The position numbers and the translations under genes were made by a program. Source: Novosphingobium sp. B1 (GTDB lineage: Bacteria; Pseudomonadota; Alphaproteobacteria; Sphingomonadales; Sphingomonadaceae). Taken from it: a DNA stretch of 64,000 bases. This document shows positions 7,782 to 16,971 of the stretch, one piece after another. Every line of letters begins with the position of its first letter. Position 1 is the first letter of the stretch. The stretch is from NCBI RefSeq assembly GCF_900176395.1, contig NZ_FWXL01000006.1, positions 248,001 through 312,000 of the forward strand, read 5' to 3'. Under the pieces are notes generated by a model that worked only from the letters and a program-made list of their open reading frames with translations, was not told where the DNA came from and made no database searches.

Positions 7782-7949
7782 TTACTTGATCTTCGCTTCC
7801 TTGAACTCGACGTGCTTGCGCACGACCGGGTCATACTTGCGGAAGGTCATCTTCTCGGTCGTGTTGCGGGGATTCTTCTTGGTCACGTAGAAGAAGCCGG
7901 TGTCAGCGGTCGAGACCAGACGGATCTTGACGGTGGTGGGCTTTGCCAT
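7782..7949 (-). CDS. rpmG: 50S ribosomal protein L33
   Basis: 55 residues, reading [20 protein letters not shown] and then [20 protein letters not shown]. This is the usual bacterial L33 and a structural protein of the large subunit near the E site. It has no cysteines, so it is the zinc-free form. The frame is complete and the length normal. lolA follows on the same strand. Confidence 0.95.
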   Translation of the reverse strand: MAKPTTVKIRLVSTADTGFFYVTKKNPRNTTEKMTFRKYDPVVRKHVEFKEAKIK

Positions 7950-8137
7950 GGCTCTATCCTGAACTTTCGCGCGCGAAACTGAAAACGAATGTGGCGGCGC
8001 GTTTCCACGCCGCCGTCACAGGGTCGGGCCGTTGGGGGAGAATCGGGGCAAAGTCAAGCGAGGAGAGACTCATTGCGCAATTTGCCGGTAGGTGCAGATC
8101 GTGCTACTGGTTGCATAAGAAACCAGATTGAGAGACG

Positions 8138-9076
8138 ATGACCGCTCCCGCCAACCTGACCACCGATTTCACGCGCCTGCCCGAGATGCCCGACGGTGTC
8201 TATACCGCGCCGCTCAAGCGTCCCGGGCGCGTGGGCGAAGACTGGCTGGAGCCGGCGCAGCGTGCGTACACGGCGGACGAGCATGACATCTGGGACGAGC
8301 TTTTCGCGCGGCAGATGGAAGTGCTGCCGGGCCGGGCCTGCACCGCTTTCCTCGAGGGGCTGGAACGGCTCGACCTTGGCCGTGGCGGCGTGCCGGATTT
8401 CGCCCGCCTGTCCGATGAACTGGGCGCGTTGACCGGGTGGAGCGTGGTGCCCGTGCCGATGCTGATTCCCGATCACGTGTTCTTCTGGCACCTCGCCAAC
8501 CGGCGCTTCCCGGCGGGGAACTTCATCCGCACGCGCGAGACTTTCGACTATATCCAGGAGCCTGACGTCTTTCACGACGTGTTCGGCCACGTGCCGATGC
8601 TGACTGACCCGACTTATGCCGACTATATGCAGGAGTATGGCCGCGCCGGCTGGAAGGCGATGCGGTATAACCGCCTGAAATCATTGGGCGCGCTCTACTG
8701 GTATACGGTGGAGTTCGGGCTGGTGATGGAAGGGGGCGAACCTCGCGTCTATGGCGCAGGCATCCTGTCCGGGCCGGCCGAGGCGGTCTTCGCGCTCGAG
8801 GCGCAGTCGCCCAATCGCATCATGCTCAACGTCGACCGGGTAATGCGCACAGATTACGTGATAGACGACCTGCAGCCGACCTACTTCGTGATCGAGAGCT
8901 TTGCCGATCTCTATCACCAGACGGTCGAACGCGATTTTGACCGGCTCTATCGCGGGCTTGGCGCCGGGTTCACCTATGCCAACACCGCGGTGATCGATGT
9001 CGACGACGTGTTGCATCGGGGTACGCTGGAGTATCATCTGCGCGGAGGCAGGGGCTCGGGCGCATCGCCGGTCTGA
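8138..9076 (+). CDS. phhA: Phenylalanine 4-monooxygenase
   Basis: 312-residue pterin-dependent iron enzyme that turns phenylalanine into tyrosine. The iron ligands are His146 and His151 (in EPDVFHDVFGHVPM) and Glu192 (in YWYTVEFGL). The length matches bacterial single-domain enzymes without the regulatory ACT domain. No pterin-4a-carbinolamine dehydratase or Lrp-type regulator is adjacent, so the cofactor recycling genes must be elsewhere. An array of short repeats begins 14 bp after the stop. Confidence 0.95.
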   Translation: MTAPANLTTDFTRLPEMPDGVYTAPLKRPGRVGEDWLEPAQRAYTADEHDIWDELFARQMEVLPGRACTAFLEGLERLDLGRGGVPDFARLSDELGALTGWSVVPVPMLIPDHVFFWHLANRRFPAGNFIRTRETFDYIQEPDVFHDVFGHVPMLTDPTYADYMQEYGRAGWKAMRYNRLKSLGALYWYTVEFGLVMEGGEPRVYGAGILSGPAEAVFALEAQSPNRIMLNVDRVMRTDYVIDDLQPTYFVIESFADLYHQTVERDFDRLYRGLGAGFTYANTAVIDVDDVLHRGTLEYHLRGGRGSGASPV

Positions 9077-9090
9077 ACGTCAAGGTGAAG

Positions 9091-9144
9091 GGCAGGTCCG
9101 GCATAGGTCGGGCATAGGTGCGGCATGGGTCGGCGGCAGGTTGG
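9091..9144. repeat. Short tandem repeats with an 11-bp period
   Basis: GGCA-starting units begin at 9091, 9100, 9111, 9122 and 9135, the middle three spaced exactly 11 bp, for example GGCATAGGTCG and GGCATAGGTGC. The 18-mer CATAGGTCGGGCATAGGT (9102-9119) recurs, reversed, at 55529-55546. One helical turn per unit recalls protein-binding direct repeats, but the site lies between convergent genes. Confidence 0.55.
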
Positions 9145-9197
9145 CCCGGCGGAGCAGATGGTCGTCGCGAGGTTTCGGCAATGTTTTCGTCGCGCAC

Positions 9198-9232
9198 GAA
9201 AAAGCCCGGCGCCTTCCAGGGTGCGCCGGGCT
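9198..9232 (-). terminator. Rho-independent terminator of the small lipoprotein gene
   Basis: AGCCCGGCGC (9203-9212) pairs with GCGCCGGGCT (9223-9232). Read on the minus strand the stem runs straight into TTTTT (9203-9199). It lies 31 bp past the stop of the 9264-9548 gene and is a textbook terminator. Confidence 0.85.
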
Positions 9233-9263
9233 CCTTCGGCCTAAAGGCGGAGAAGATTCCGGA

Positions 9264-9548
9264 TCAGCCCGGGGTCTTGTCCATCTTGTCAGCCTGATCT
9301 TCCATCGCGTCGGCCTTCTTTTCGCCGGTTTCGCGAACGGCGTCAGCCTTGGCTTCCATGGCGTCTTCCGAGGCGCCGCCCATGGCGTCAGCCTTGTCTT
9401 CCATCGCGTCAGCCGCAGCTTCCGACGACTGGCGCACGGCGTCAGCCTGGTCTTCGGCGGCGTTTTCCTGCTTGCTGTCGCAAGCCGAGAGGCCGAAGCC
9501 CATGGCCAGAACCGATGCCATCATGGCGCCCTTGAAAATTGCCTTCAT
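9264..9548 (-). CDS. Small LEA-like lipoprotein
   Basis: 94 residues. The signal peptide ends in a lipobox (GLSAC, Cys23), so the protein should be lipid-anchored in the envelope. The rest is highly charged and repetitive with ADAMEDKADAM, DAMEAKADAV and ADAMEDQADKM units at an irregular period near 11, similar to the amphipathic repeats of LEA-type stress proteins. It has its own terminator and is followed upstream by a YeaQ-type gene. A stress or desiccation role is inferred only. Confidence 0.7.
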   Translation of the reverse strand: MKAIFKGAMMASVLAMGFGLSACDSKQENAAEDQADAVRQSSEAAADAMEDKADAMGGASEDAMEAKADAVRETGEKKADAMEDQADKMDKTPG

Positions 9549-9621
9549 GTCAGTCCCCTTCAGGTATGGAGAAGGCGGCCCTTGCGAACCGCCTTCCGGG
9601 TTGGTGATCAGTTGATCAGGA

Positions 9622-9888
9622 TTAACGAACCGAACCGCGACGAACGAGGTTCACGATCGCCAGCAGGATCAGCGCGCCGAGGAACGAAACGATCAGCGTA
9701 CCGGCCGAAATGCCGTCGGTGATCGAACCGCCGCCGATCAGCGGAGCGAGCAGGAAGCCGCCGAGCAGCGCGCCGACGATGCCGACCACGATGTTCAGGA
9801 AGATGCCCTGCTGGGCGTCAGTGCGCATGACGATGCTGGCCAGCCAGCCGAGAATGCCGCCGACGATAAGAAGAACGATAAGGCCCAT
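9622..9888 (-). CDS. GlsB/YeaQ/YmgE family membrane protein
   Basis: 88 residues of almost pure membrane sequence, with three hydrophobic helices rich in Gly (LIVLLIVGGILGWLASI, LNIVVGIVGALLGGFLLAPL, GTLIVSFLGALILLAIV). This is the transglycosylase-associated/YeaQ family, often induced by general stress in proteobacteria. Upstream on the minus strand GGAACC occurs with a poor EcfG-type minus-10, so stress control is possible but unproven. It lies next to the small lipoprotein. Confidence 0.88.
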   Translation of the reverse strand: MGLIVLLIVGGILGWLASIVMRTDAQQGIFLNIVVGIVGALLGGFLLAPLIGGGSITDGISAGTLIVSFLGALILLAIVNLVRRGSVR

Positions 9889-9995
9889 GATTGTGTACCC
9901 CTTTGAAGTGCTGTTGCCGGTAGAAAGCCCGACCAGTCACTTGGTTCCGCGTTTGCGGCAGGGTGTTTTTCAAGACCTTGTAATTGTCGTTTAAC

Positions 9996-10808
9996 TTAGC
10001 GCAGTCCCAGCCAGATCAGCGCCACCGATCCCGCGACTATGCGATACCACGCAAACGGCTTGAATCCCGAGCGGCTGACATACGCGACGAACATGCGGAT
10101 CACCGCCAGTGCGACGACGAACGACACGGCAAAGCCGATGGCGATTTCGGTCCAGCCCACGCCCATCGTGCCGGCCATCACGGCATCGCGATTGTCGAGC
10201 AGTTCGAGCGTGGTTGCACCGAGCATGGTGGGGATTGCGAGGAAGAAGCTGAATTCCGCCGCGGTGCGCCGTTCGATGCCCATGGCAAGCGCGCCCATGA
10301 TCGTGGCGCCTGAACGGCTCACGCCGGGAACCATCGCGAGACACTGCGCCAGGCCGACGCCGAGCGCCTGGCGCACCGGCAATTCGCCGATACCGGTCAG
10401 TTCGCCGGTCTTCGCACGCTTTTCGATAAACAGGATGGCGATGCCACCGACGATCAGCGCCCAGCACACCACGGCGGGGCTGCCCAGCAGTACGTCGATG
10501 TACTTCTTGAGCGCAAGGCCGAGGACGGCAGAGGGGATGAAGGCAGTGAGCAGGTTGCGCAGGAAGCGCAGCGACATCGGGTTGAGCTTGAGCAGGCCCA
10601 TGCCCACGGCCCAGAACGTGCGCCAGTACTGGACCACGACCGCGAGGATCGCACCCAGCTGGATCACGACGTTGAACATCGCCCACTGGTGTGCGTCATA
10701 GCCGAACAGTTCGGTCGCAAGGATGAGGTGCCCGGTCGAGGAGACCGGAAGGAACTCGGTAAGCCCCTCGACGATGCCAAGCAGGATGGCGGTAACGATC
10801 GTGTCCAT
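9996..10808 (-). CDS. uppP: Undecaprenyl-diphosphatase
   Basis: 270-residue polytopic enzyme that recycles the C55 carrier for cell-wall and glycan synthesis and confers bacitracin tolerance. Both catalytic regions are present: GIVEGLTEFLPVSSTGH, with Glu14, Glu18 and His27, and PGVSRSG at 161-167 with Arg165. The length is normal. The start codon lies only 13 nt past a perfect 14-bp inverted repeat (10821-10870), with no obvious ribosome binding site between them. The M13 peptidase gene precedes it on the same strand. Confidence 0.95.
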   Translation of the reverse strand: MDTIVTAILLGIVEGLTEFLPVSSTGHLILATELFGYDAHQWAMFNVVIQLGAILAVVVQYWRTFWAVGMGLLKLNPMSLRFLRNLLTAFIPSAVLGLALKKYIDVLLGSPAVVCWALIVGGIAILFIEKRAKTGELTGIGELPVRQALGVGLAQCLAMVPGVSRSGATIMGALAMGIERRTAAEFSFFLAIPTMLGATTLELLDNRDAVMAGTMGVGWTEIAIGFAVSFVVALAVIRMFVAYVSRSGFKPFAWYRIVAGSVALIWLGLR

Positions 10809-10820
10809 GGCCGCAGGGGT

Positions 10821-10870
10821 TCGCCGCAGCGCAGCATCAAGTCAAGCAAAAGACCTCTGCGCTGCGGCGA
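10821..10870. promoter_or_regulatory. Perfect 14-bp inverted repeat before uppP
   Basis: The arms at 10821-10834 (TCGCCGCAGCGCAG) and 10857-10870 are perfectly complementary with a 22-nt loop. The element starts 16 bp after the M13 peptidase stop and ends 12 nt before the uppP ATG, both on the minus strand. No T-run follows it, so it could be a terminator of the peptidase mRNA or a structure controlling uppP. Confidence 0.6.
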
Positions 10871-10885
10871 TTAGGCGTGGACGAG

Positions 10886-13024
10886 TTACCAGATGCGGAT
10901 GCGCTGCTCTGGCGGAAGGTAGAGCGCATCGGTAGGCTTGACGCCGAATGCCTTGTACCATTCGTCGAAGTTGCGAACGATGCCATTGACGCGATAGGCC
11001 GCTGGCGAATGCGGATCGGTCTCGAGCCGATCACGCGCAGCAGCTTCGCGCGCCTTGAAGCGCCACGCCTGCGCCCAGGCCATGAAGAAGCGCTGTTCGC
11101 CGGTCATGCCTTCGATCACCGGCGCGGGCTTGCCGTTCAGCGACAGCTTGTAGGCGCGCAGGGCGAGGCTGAGGCCACCCAGATCGCCGATGTTCTCGCC
11201 CAGCGTCAGCGTGCCGTTGATGCAGGCCTTGCCGCTGCTGCTCTGTTCGTCAAACGGACAGAAGGCATCGTATTGTGCGACCAGGCGGCTCGTGAGCTTG
11301 TTGAAGGCGGCGCGATCGGCATCGGTCCACCAGTTGCGCAGGTTGCCTGCGCCATCGGACTTCGAGCCCTGATCGTCGAAGCCGTGGCCCATCTCGTGCC
11401 CGATCACCGCGCCGATCGCACCATAGTTCACGGCCGGATCGGCCGAGAGGTTGAAGTAGGGCGGCTGCAGGATCGCGGCGGGGAAGACGATTTCATTGCG
11501 GGTGGGCGAGTAATAGGCGTTCACCGTTTGCGGCAGCATGCCCCATTCGGTCTTGTCCACGGCCATGCCGATGCGCGGCATGTCGTAGTTCTGCGCCCAA
11601 GTCTTGGCGGCGATGGCATTGGCCAGCGGCGTGGTAGGCGAAAGCTGCAGACCGTCGTAGGTCTTGTACTTGTCGGGGTAGCCGATTTTGGGGGTGAAGG
11701 CGGCGAGCTTGGCTTCGGCTTCCTTGCGCGTTGCCGGGCTCATCCACGCAAGGTCCGAAAGGTTTGCCGCCATGGCCTTGCGCAAGTTGCCGACCAAAGC
11801 TTCCATCGCGGTCTTGTTCTGCGCGGGGAACCACTTTTCGGCATAGGCCTTGCCGACCAGTTCGCCGATCTGGCTTTCGGTGGCGGCAATGCCGCGCTTC
11901 CAGCGCGGCTCGTCCACCGGCTGGCCGCGCAGGACCTTGCCATAGAAGGCAAAGCGCGCGTCATCGATCGCCGTGGGCAGCACGGCGGAATAGTTGGTGA
12001 GGAAGCGGACCGTGGCCCATGCCTTCCAGGCATCGATCGGTTCGCTGCTGACCAGTGCGGCGATGGCGGGCACGCCCCCACCCAGCTTCGCCGCCATTTC
12101 AGGGGTATATTCGGCAGCCTTCAGTTCATCTGCCGAGGGTGGCATCTGCGAGATGATCAGCGAATCGACGTTCTTTGCGCCGGCTTTTTCGAGCAGGGTA
12201 TCAAGCGGCAATCCGCCAAGCGCCGCGCGTGCCTCGGTGAGAGACAGCTTGTTGTAGGTGAGGTCACGGTTGCGCCCCAGCGCGCGGTCCCAATGCGCCT
12301 CGGCAATCTTGCGTTCGAGATTGTAGACCGCCTGCGCGCTCGCTGCCGGGGCCTTGTCTCCCGCCTGCGCCAGGGCGAACGTCAGCCACGCCATGTACTG
12401 CTTGCGGATCTCGATGTTGCGGGGGGTGTCGACGAGATAGTAATTGCGATCGGGCAGGCCGAGCCCAGCTGTCGACATCTGCAGCGCATAGCGACCGCTG
12501 TCCTTGGCGTCGGGATTGAGAAAGAAGGAAATCGGCGATTCGAAGGCGGGGTCTGCGAACAGCGCGGCAAGGTCTTGCGCGTTGCGGGCCGCGGCGATGC
12601 GGCCAAGCCAGGGCTGTGCCGGGGCCAGCCCTGCGGCGTTGATTGCCTGGACATCCATGAAAGCGCCATAGGCGGCGGCGATGCGCGCAGTGTCTGATCC
12701 GGCCGGAGCCTTCGCCGCGAGCGACTCATCCATCAGCATGCGCAGACGGTCGCGCGAAACGTCGCTAAGGATATTCATCATCCCGTAGGTCGACTTGTCG
12801 GCGGGGATCTCGGTCTCGCGCAGCCAGGTGCCGTTGACGTAGGCCATGAAGTCGTTGCCGGGACGAACGGACTTGTCCATCCATCCGGTCTGCAACCCGG
12901 CCCCGGGGAATGCGGTGTCGGCGGCCGTCCGGGTAGCGGTGGCGGTGGCTGTCTCGGCACTTACGGCAGCGGCGACGGCAAGCGAACACGCGCCTGCAAG
13001 AAGGCAGGCAAACAGGCGATTCAT
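10886..13024 (-). CDS. M13 family metallopeptidase (PepO/neprilysin type)
   Basis: 712 residues including a signal peptide (MNRLFACLLAGACSLAVAAA) ahead of the mature protein, which is therefore periplasmic or membrane-exposed. The zinc site is intact: HEMGH at 543-547 and ENIGD with Glu610. The neprilysin-type N-terminal domain begins near RPGNDFMAYVNGTW. It ends EQRIRIW, as is usual for the family. Such enzymes cleave short peptides. A strong inverted repeat follows the stop. Confidence 0.94.
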   Translation of the reverse strand: MNRLFACLLAGACSLAVAAAVSAETATATATRTAADTAFPGAGLQTGWMDKSVRPGNDFMAYVNGTWLRETEIPADKSTYGMMNILSDVSRDRLRMLMDESLAAKAPAGSDTARIAAAYGAFMDVQAINAAGLAPAQPWLGRIAAARNAQDLAALFADPAFESPISFFLNPDAKDSGRYALQMSTAGLGLPDRNYYLVDTPRNIEIRKQYMAWLTFALAQAGDKAPAASAQAVYNLERKIAEAHWDRALGRNRDLTYNKLSLTEARAALGGLPLDTLLEKAGAKNVDSLIISQMPPSADELKAAEYTPEMAAKLGGGVPAIAALVSSEPIDAWKAWATVRFLTNYSAVLPTAIDDARFAFYGKVLRGQPVDEPRWKRGIAATESQIGELVGKAYAEKWFPAQNKTAMEALVGNLRKAMAANLSDLAWMSPATRKEAEAKLAAFTPKIGYPDKYKTYDGLQLSPTTPLANAIAAKTWAQNYDMPRIGMAVDKTEWGMLPQTVNAYYSPTRNEIVFPAAILQPPYFNLSADPAVNYGAIGAVIGHEMGHGFDDQGSKSDGAGNLRNWWTDADRAAFNKLTSRLVAQYDAFCPFDEQSSSGKACINGTLTLGENIGDLGGLSLALRAYKLSLNGKPAPVIEGMTGEQRFFMAWAQAWRFKAREAAARDRLETDPHSPAAYRVNGIVRNFDEWYKAFGVKPTDALYLPPEQRIRIW

Positions 13025-13128
13025 TATTGGCGATCCTGACCGGTTACTAATGTTACCGGGTCAATTGCCGCGCCGGGACCGTTTGTCCAGAGCCTATGCG
13101 GAAGGATGCCTTTGAGGGAAGGGGCCGC

Positions 13129-14940
<1,812 letters not shown>

Positions 14941-15005
14941 GCGGGACGCCTAGCCGATGGAACGGTTCACCGAAAGAGGGCGATGCGGACAGGAGCCATA
15001 TGACG

Positions 15006-15025
15006 GTGCAATTGTTGCATTGCAC
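15006..15025 (+). promoter_or_regulatory. Inverted repeat GTGCAA-N8-TTGCAC upstream of phaZ
   Basis: A symmetric element about 93 bp upstream of the phaZ start, rich in TGCA. TGC-rich sites are typical of alphaproteobacterial PhaR, the regulator of polyhydroxyalkanoate genes, so it is a possible PhaR operator. Only the symmetry is directly seen. Confidence 0.35.
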
Positions 15026-15117
15026 AAGCAATCGATTCGCGGCACTCTGCCGACAACGACTCCCCGCCGCCGGGCTTTTGCCCCGGTGTCGGCGACAAAG
15101 CAAAAAAGGTGTTCGCA

Positions 15118-16374
15118 GTGCTGTACAAGGCTTATGAAATCCAGCGATCGCTGATGAACGCAAGCAGCGCATGGGCCTCGATGATGGCCGATGCGCTGAA
15201 CGATCCGCGCAACCCGTGGGCCGGTGTCGGACCGACGCAAACGATGGCCAACGCGCTTGACGTCTTCGCGCACGCAGCAGCGCCGCGCGGCAAGCCCGCC
15301 TTCGGGATCAAGGTGATACATGTCGATGGCACCGCCCACGCCTTGCGCGAGACGACGGTGATCACCAGGCCCTTCGGCGATCTCAAGATGTTCCGTCACG
15401 ACGGCCTGCCCAAGGATGCGCCGCGCCTGCTGATCGTCGCGCCAATGAGCGGCCACTACGCCACGCTGCTGCGCGGCACGGTAGAGCGCATGCTGGAGCG
15501 CTGCGTCGTCTACATCACCGACTGGGCCGATGCGAAGTACGTGCCGCTGGCCGAAGGGACCTTCGACCTCGACGACTACATCGACTACCTGACCGGCTTC
15601 CTCGAGCACATCGGGGAAGGCGCGCACATGATGGCGGTGTGCCAGCCTTCGGTTCCGGCCTTTGCGGCGACGGCAATCATGGGGGCCAACAAGCACCCCT
15701 GCCGTCCGGTGACGCTGACCATGATGGGCGGGCCGATCGACACGCGCGAAAGCCCCACCGCAGTCAACGACCACGCCATCACCAAGCCCTACGTATGGTT
15801 CAAGCACAACGTGATCACCACGGTGCCGACCAACTATCCGGGCGAGGGGCGGCGCGTCTATCCGGGCTTCGTCCAGCTGGCGAGCTTCATGTCGATGAAC
15901 CTGGGCAGCCACATGATGAGCCACTACAAGCTGTTCCAGCACATGAATGCCGGTGCGGATGAAAGCGCCGACGCCACCAAGGCGTTCTACGACGAATACC
16001 GCGCCGTCTGCGATCTGCCCGCCGAGTTCTACCTGCAGACCGTGGACGTGGTGTTTCAGCGCCATGCCCTGCCCAAGGGCGAAATGGTCCATCGCGGGCA
16101 AGCGGTCGATCTTTCGGCGATCACCGATACCGCGATCCTGTGCATCGAGGGCGAGCGCGACGATATCTCGGGCATCGGCCAGACCAAGGCGGCGCTCAAG
16201 GTTACGCCTGGCCTGCCCGACGAGATGAAGCAGTATCTCCTTGCGCCCGAAGTCGGCCACTATGGCATCTTCAACGGCTCGCGCTGGCGCTCGTCGATTG
16301 CGCCGGTGGTCGAGAAGTGGATCGCCCAGTTCGAGAAGAAGGCCAAGGGGCGCAAGCTTAGCGTCGTGGCCTGA
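15118..16374 (+). CDS. phaZ: Intracellular polyhydroxyalkanoate depolymerase
   Basis: 418 residues of alpha/beta-hydrolase type. It degrades stored polyhydroxybutyrate granules. The nucleophile is cysteine, not serine, in VCQPSV (Cys175), as in PhaZ1-type enzymes. The start is GTG 15118, giving the family-typical MLYKAYEIQRS, with AAGG 8 nt upstream; GTG 15109 would add three residues and has no ribosome site. No phaC or phasin gene is adjacent. A GTGCAA/TTGCAC inverted repeat lies upstream. Confidence 0.92.
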   Translation: MLYKAYEIQRSLMNASSAWASMMADALNDPRNPWAGVGPTQTMANALDVFAHAAAPRGKPAFGIKVIHVDGTAHALRETTVITRPFGDLKMFRHDGLPKDAPRLLIVAPMSGHYATLLRGTVERMLERCVVYITDWADAKYVPLAEGTFDLDDYIDYLTGFLEHIGEGAHMMAVCQPSVPAFAATAIMGANKHPCRPVTLTMMGGPIDTRESPTAVNDHAITKPYVWFKHNVITTVPTNYPGEGRRVYPGFVQLASFMSMNLGSHMMSHYKLFQHMNAGADESADATKAFYDEYRAVCDLPAEFYLQTVDVVFQRHALPKGEMVHRGQAVDLSAITDTAILCIEGERDDISGIGQTKAALKVTPGLPDEMKQYLLAPEVGHYGIFNGSRWRSSIAPVVEKWIAQFEKKAKGRKLSVVA

Positions 16375-16392
16375 TCGCCTTGCCGAGCTGAT

Positions 16393-16426
16393 GCTGCGGA
16401 TGGGGGCAGGACCCCTCATCCGCAGC
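16393..16426. terminator. Hairpin between phaZ and the MaoC gene
   Basis: GCTGCGGATGGGGG (16393-16406) pairs with CCCCTCATCCGCAGC (16412-16426), nearly perfect with a 5-nt loop. It sits between two convergent genes, so it may serve both strands. No clear T-run flanks it. Confidence 0.55.
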
Positions 16427-16431
16427 GGTGG

Positions 16432-16893
16432 TCAGACGAAGAACTGCGTTATCCATTCGCACTGCAGGGCAGGCTTGGATTCGCCTTCGATCTCGACGGT
16501 GATTTCCATCGTCTGCTGCCATTGGCCGGGACGCTTTTCGTCCATTTCCAGCAGCTTGAATACACCGCGCACGCGCTTGCCGACGCGCACCGGGGCGAGG
16601 AAGCGGGTGCGGTTGCCGCCATAGTTCACGCCCATCTTGATGTTCTCGGGCCGCGGGCAATCGCTTTCCATCGTCAGCAACGGGATCAGCGAAAGCGTCA
16701 GGAAGCCGTGCGCGATGGGGCCACCGAACGGGGTCAGCCTGGCTTTCTCGGGATCGACATGGATGAACTGGAAATCGCCAGTGGCCTCGGCGAACTTGTT
16801 GACGCGCTCCTGCGTGATTTCCACCCATTGCGATGTGCCGACGACCTGGCCGATCATGTCCTTGATCTGCTCGGCGGGGATGAACTTGGTCAA
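16432..16893 (-). CDS. MaoC-family (R)-specific enoyl-CoA hydratase-like protein
   Basis: 153 residues of hot-dog fold. The catalytic motif is clear: ATGDFQFIHVDPEKA with Asp and His, followed by FGGPIAHGFLTLSL. Such enzymes hydrate enoyl-CoA, feeding polyhydroxyalkanoate or fatty acid metabolism. The start is TTG 16893 (MTKFIPAEQI), with AGGAG about 9 nt upstream; the longer frame from 16953 has no family support. It is convergent with phaZ, with a shared hairpin, so a PHA link is possible but not shown. Confidence 0.88.
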   Translation of the reverse strand: MTKFIPAEQIKDMIGQVVGTSQWVEITQERVNKFAEATGDFQFIHVDPEKARLTPFGGPIAHGFLTLSLIPLLTMESDCPRPENIKMGVNYGGNRTRFLAPVRVGKRVRGVFKLLEMDEKRPGQWQQTMEITVEIEGESKPALQCEWITQFFV

Positions 16894-16971
16894 CGTGTGC
16901 CTCTCCTGCTGCAACCTGCCAGCGACCATGGCGCGAAGGCGGGGGCCGTGCAAGCCTTGTTAAGCGGATGA

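Noticed and set aside
10877-12697. 606-codon open frame on the plus strand opposite the M13 peptidase
   Set aside because: High-GC shadow frame. The peptidase on the other strand has an intact signal peptide and zinc site, and the shadow shows no domain.
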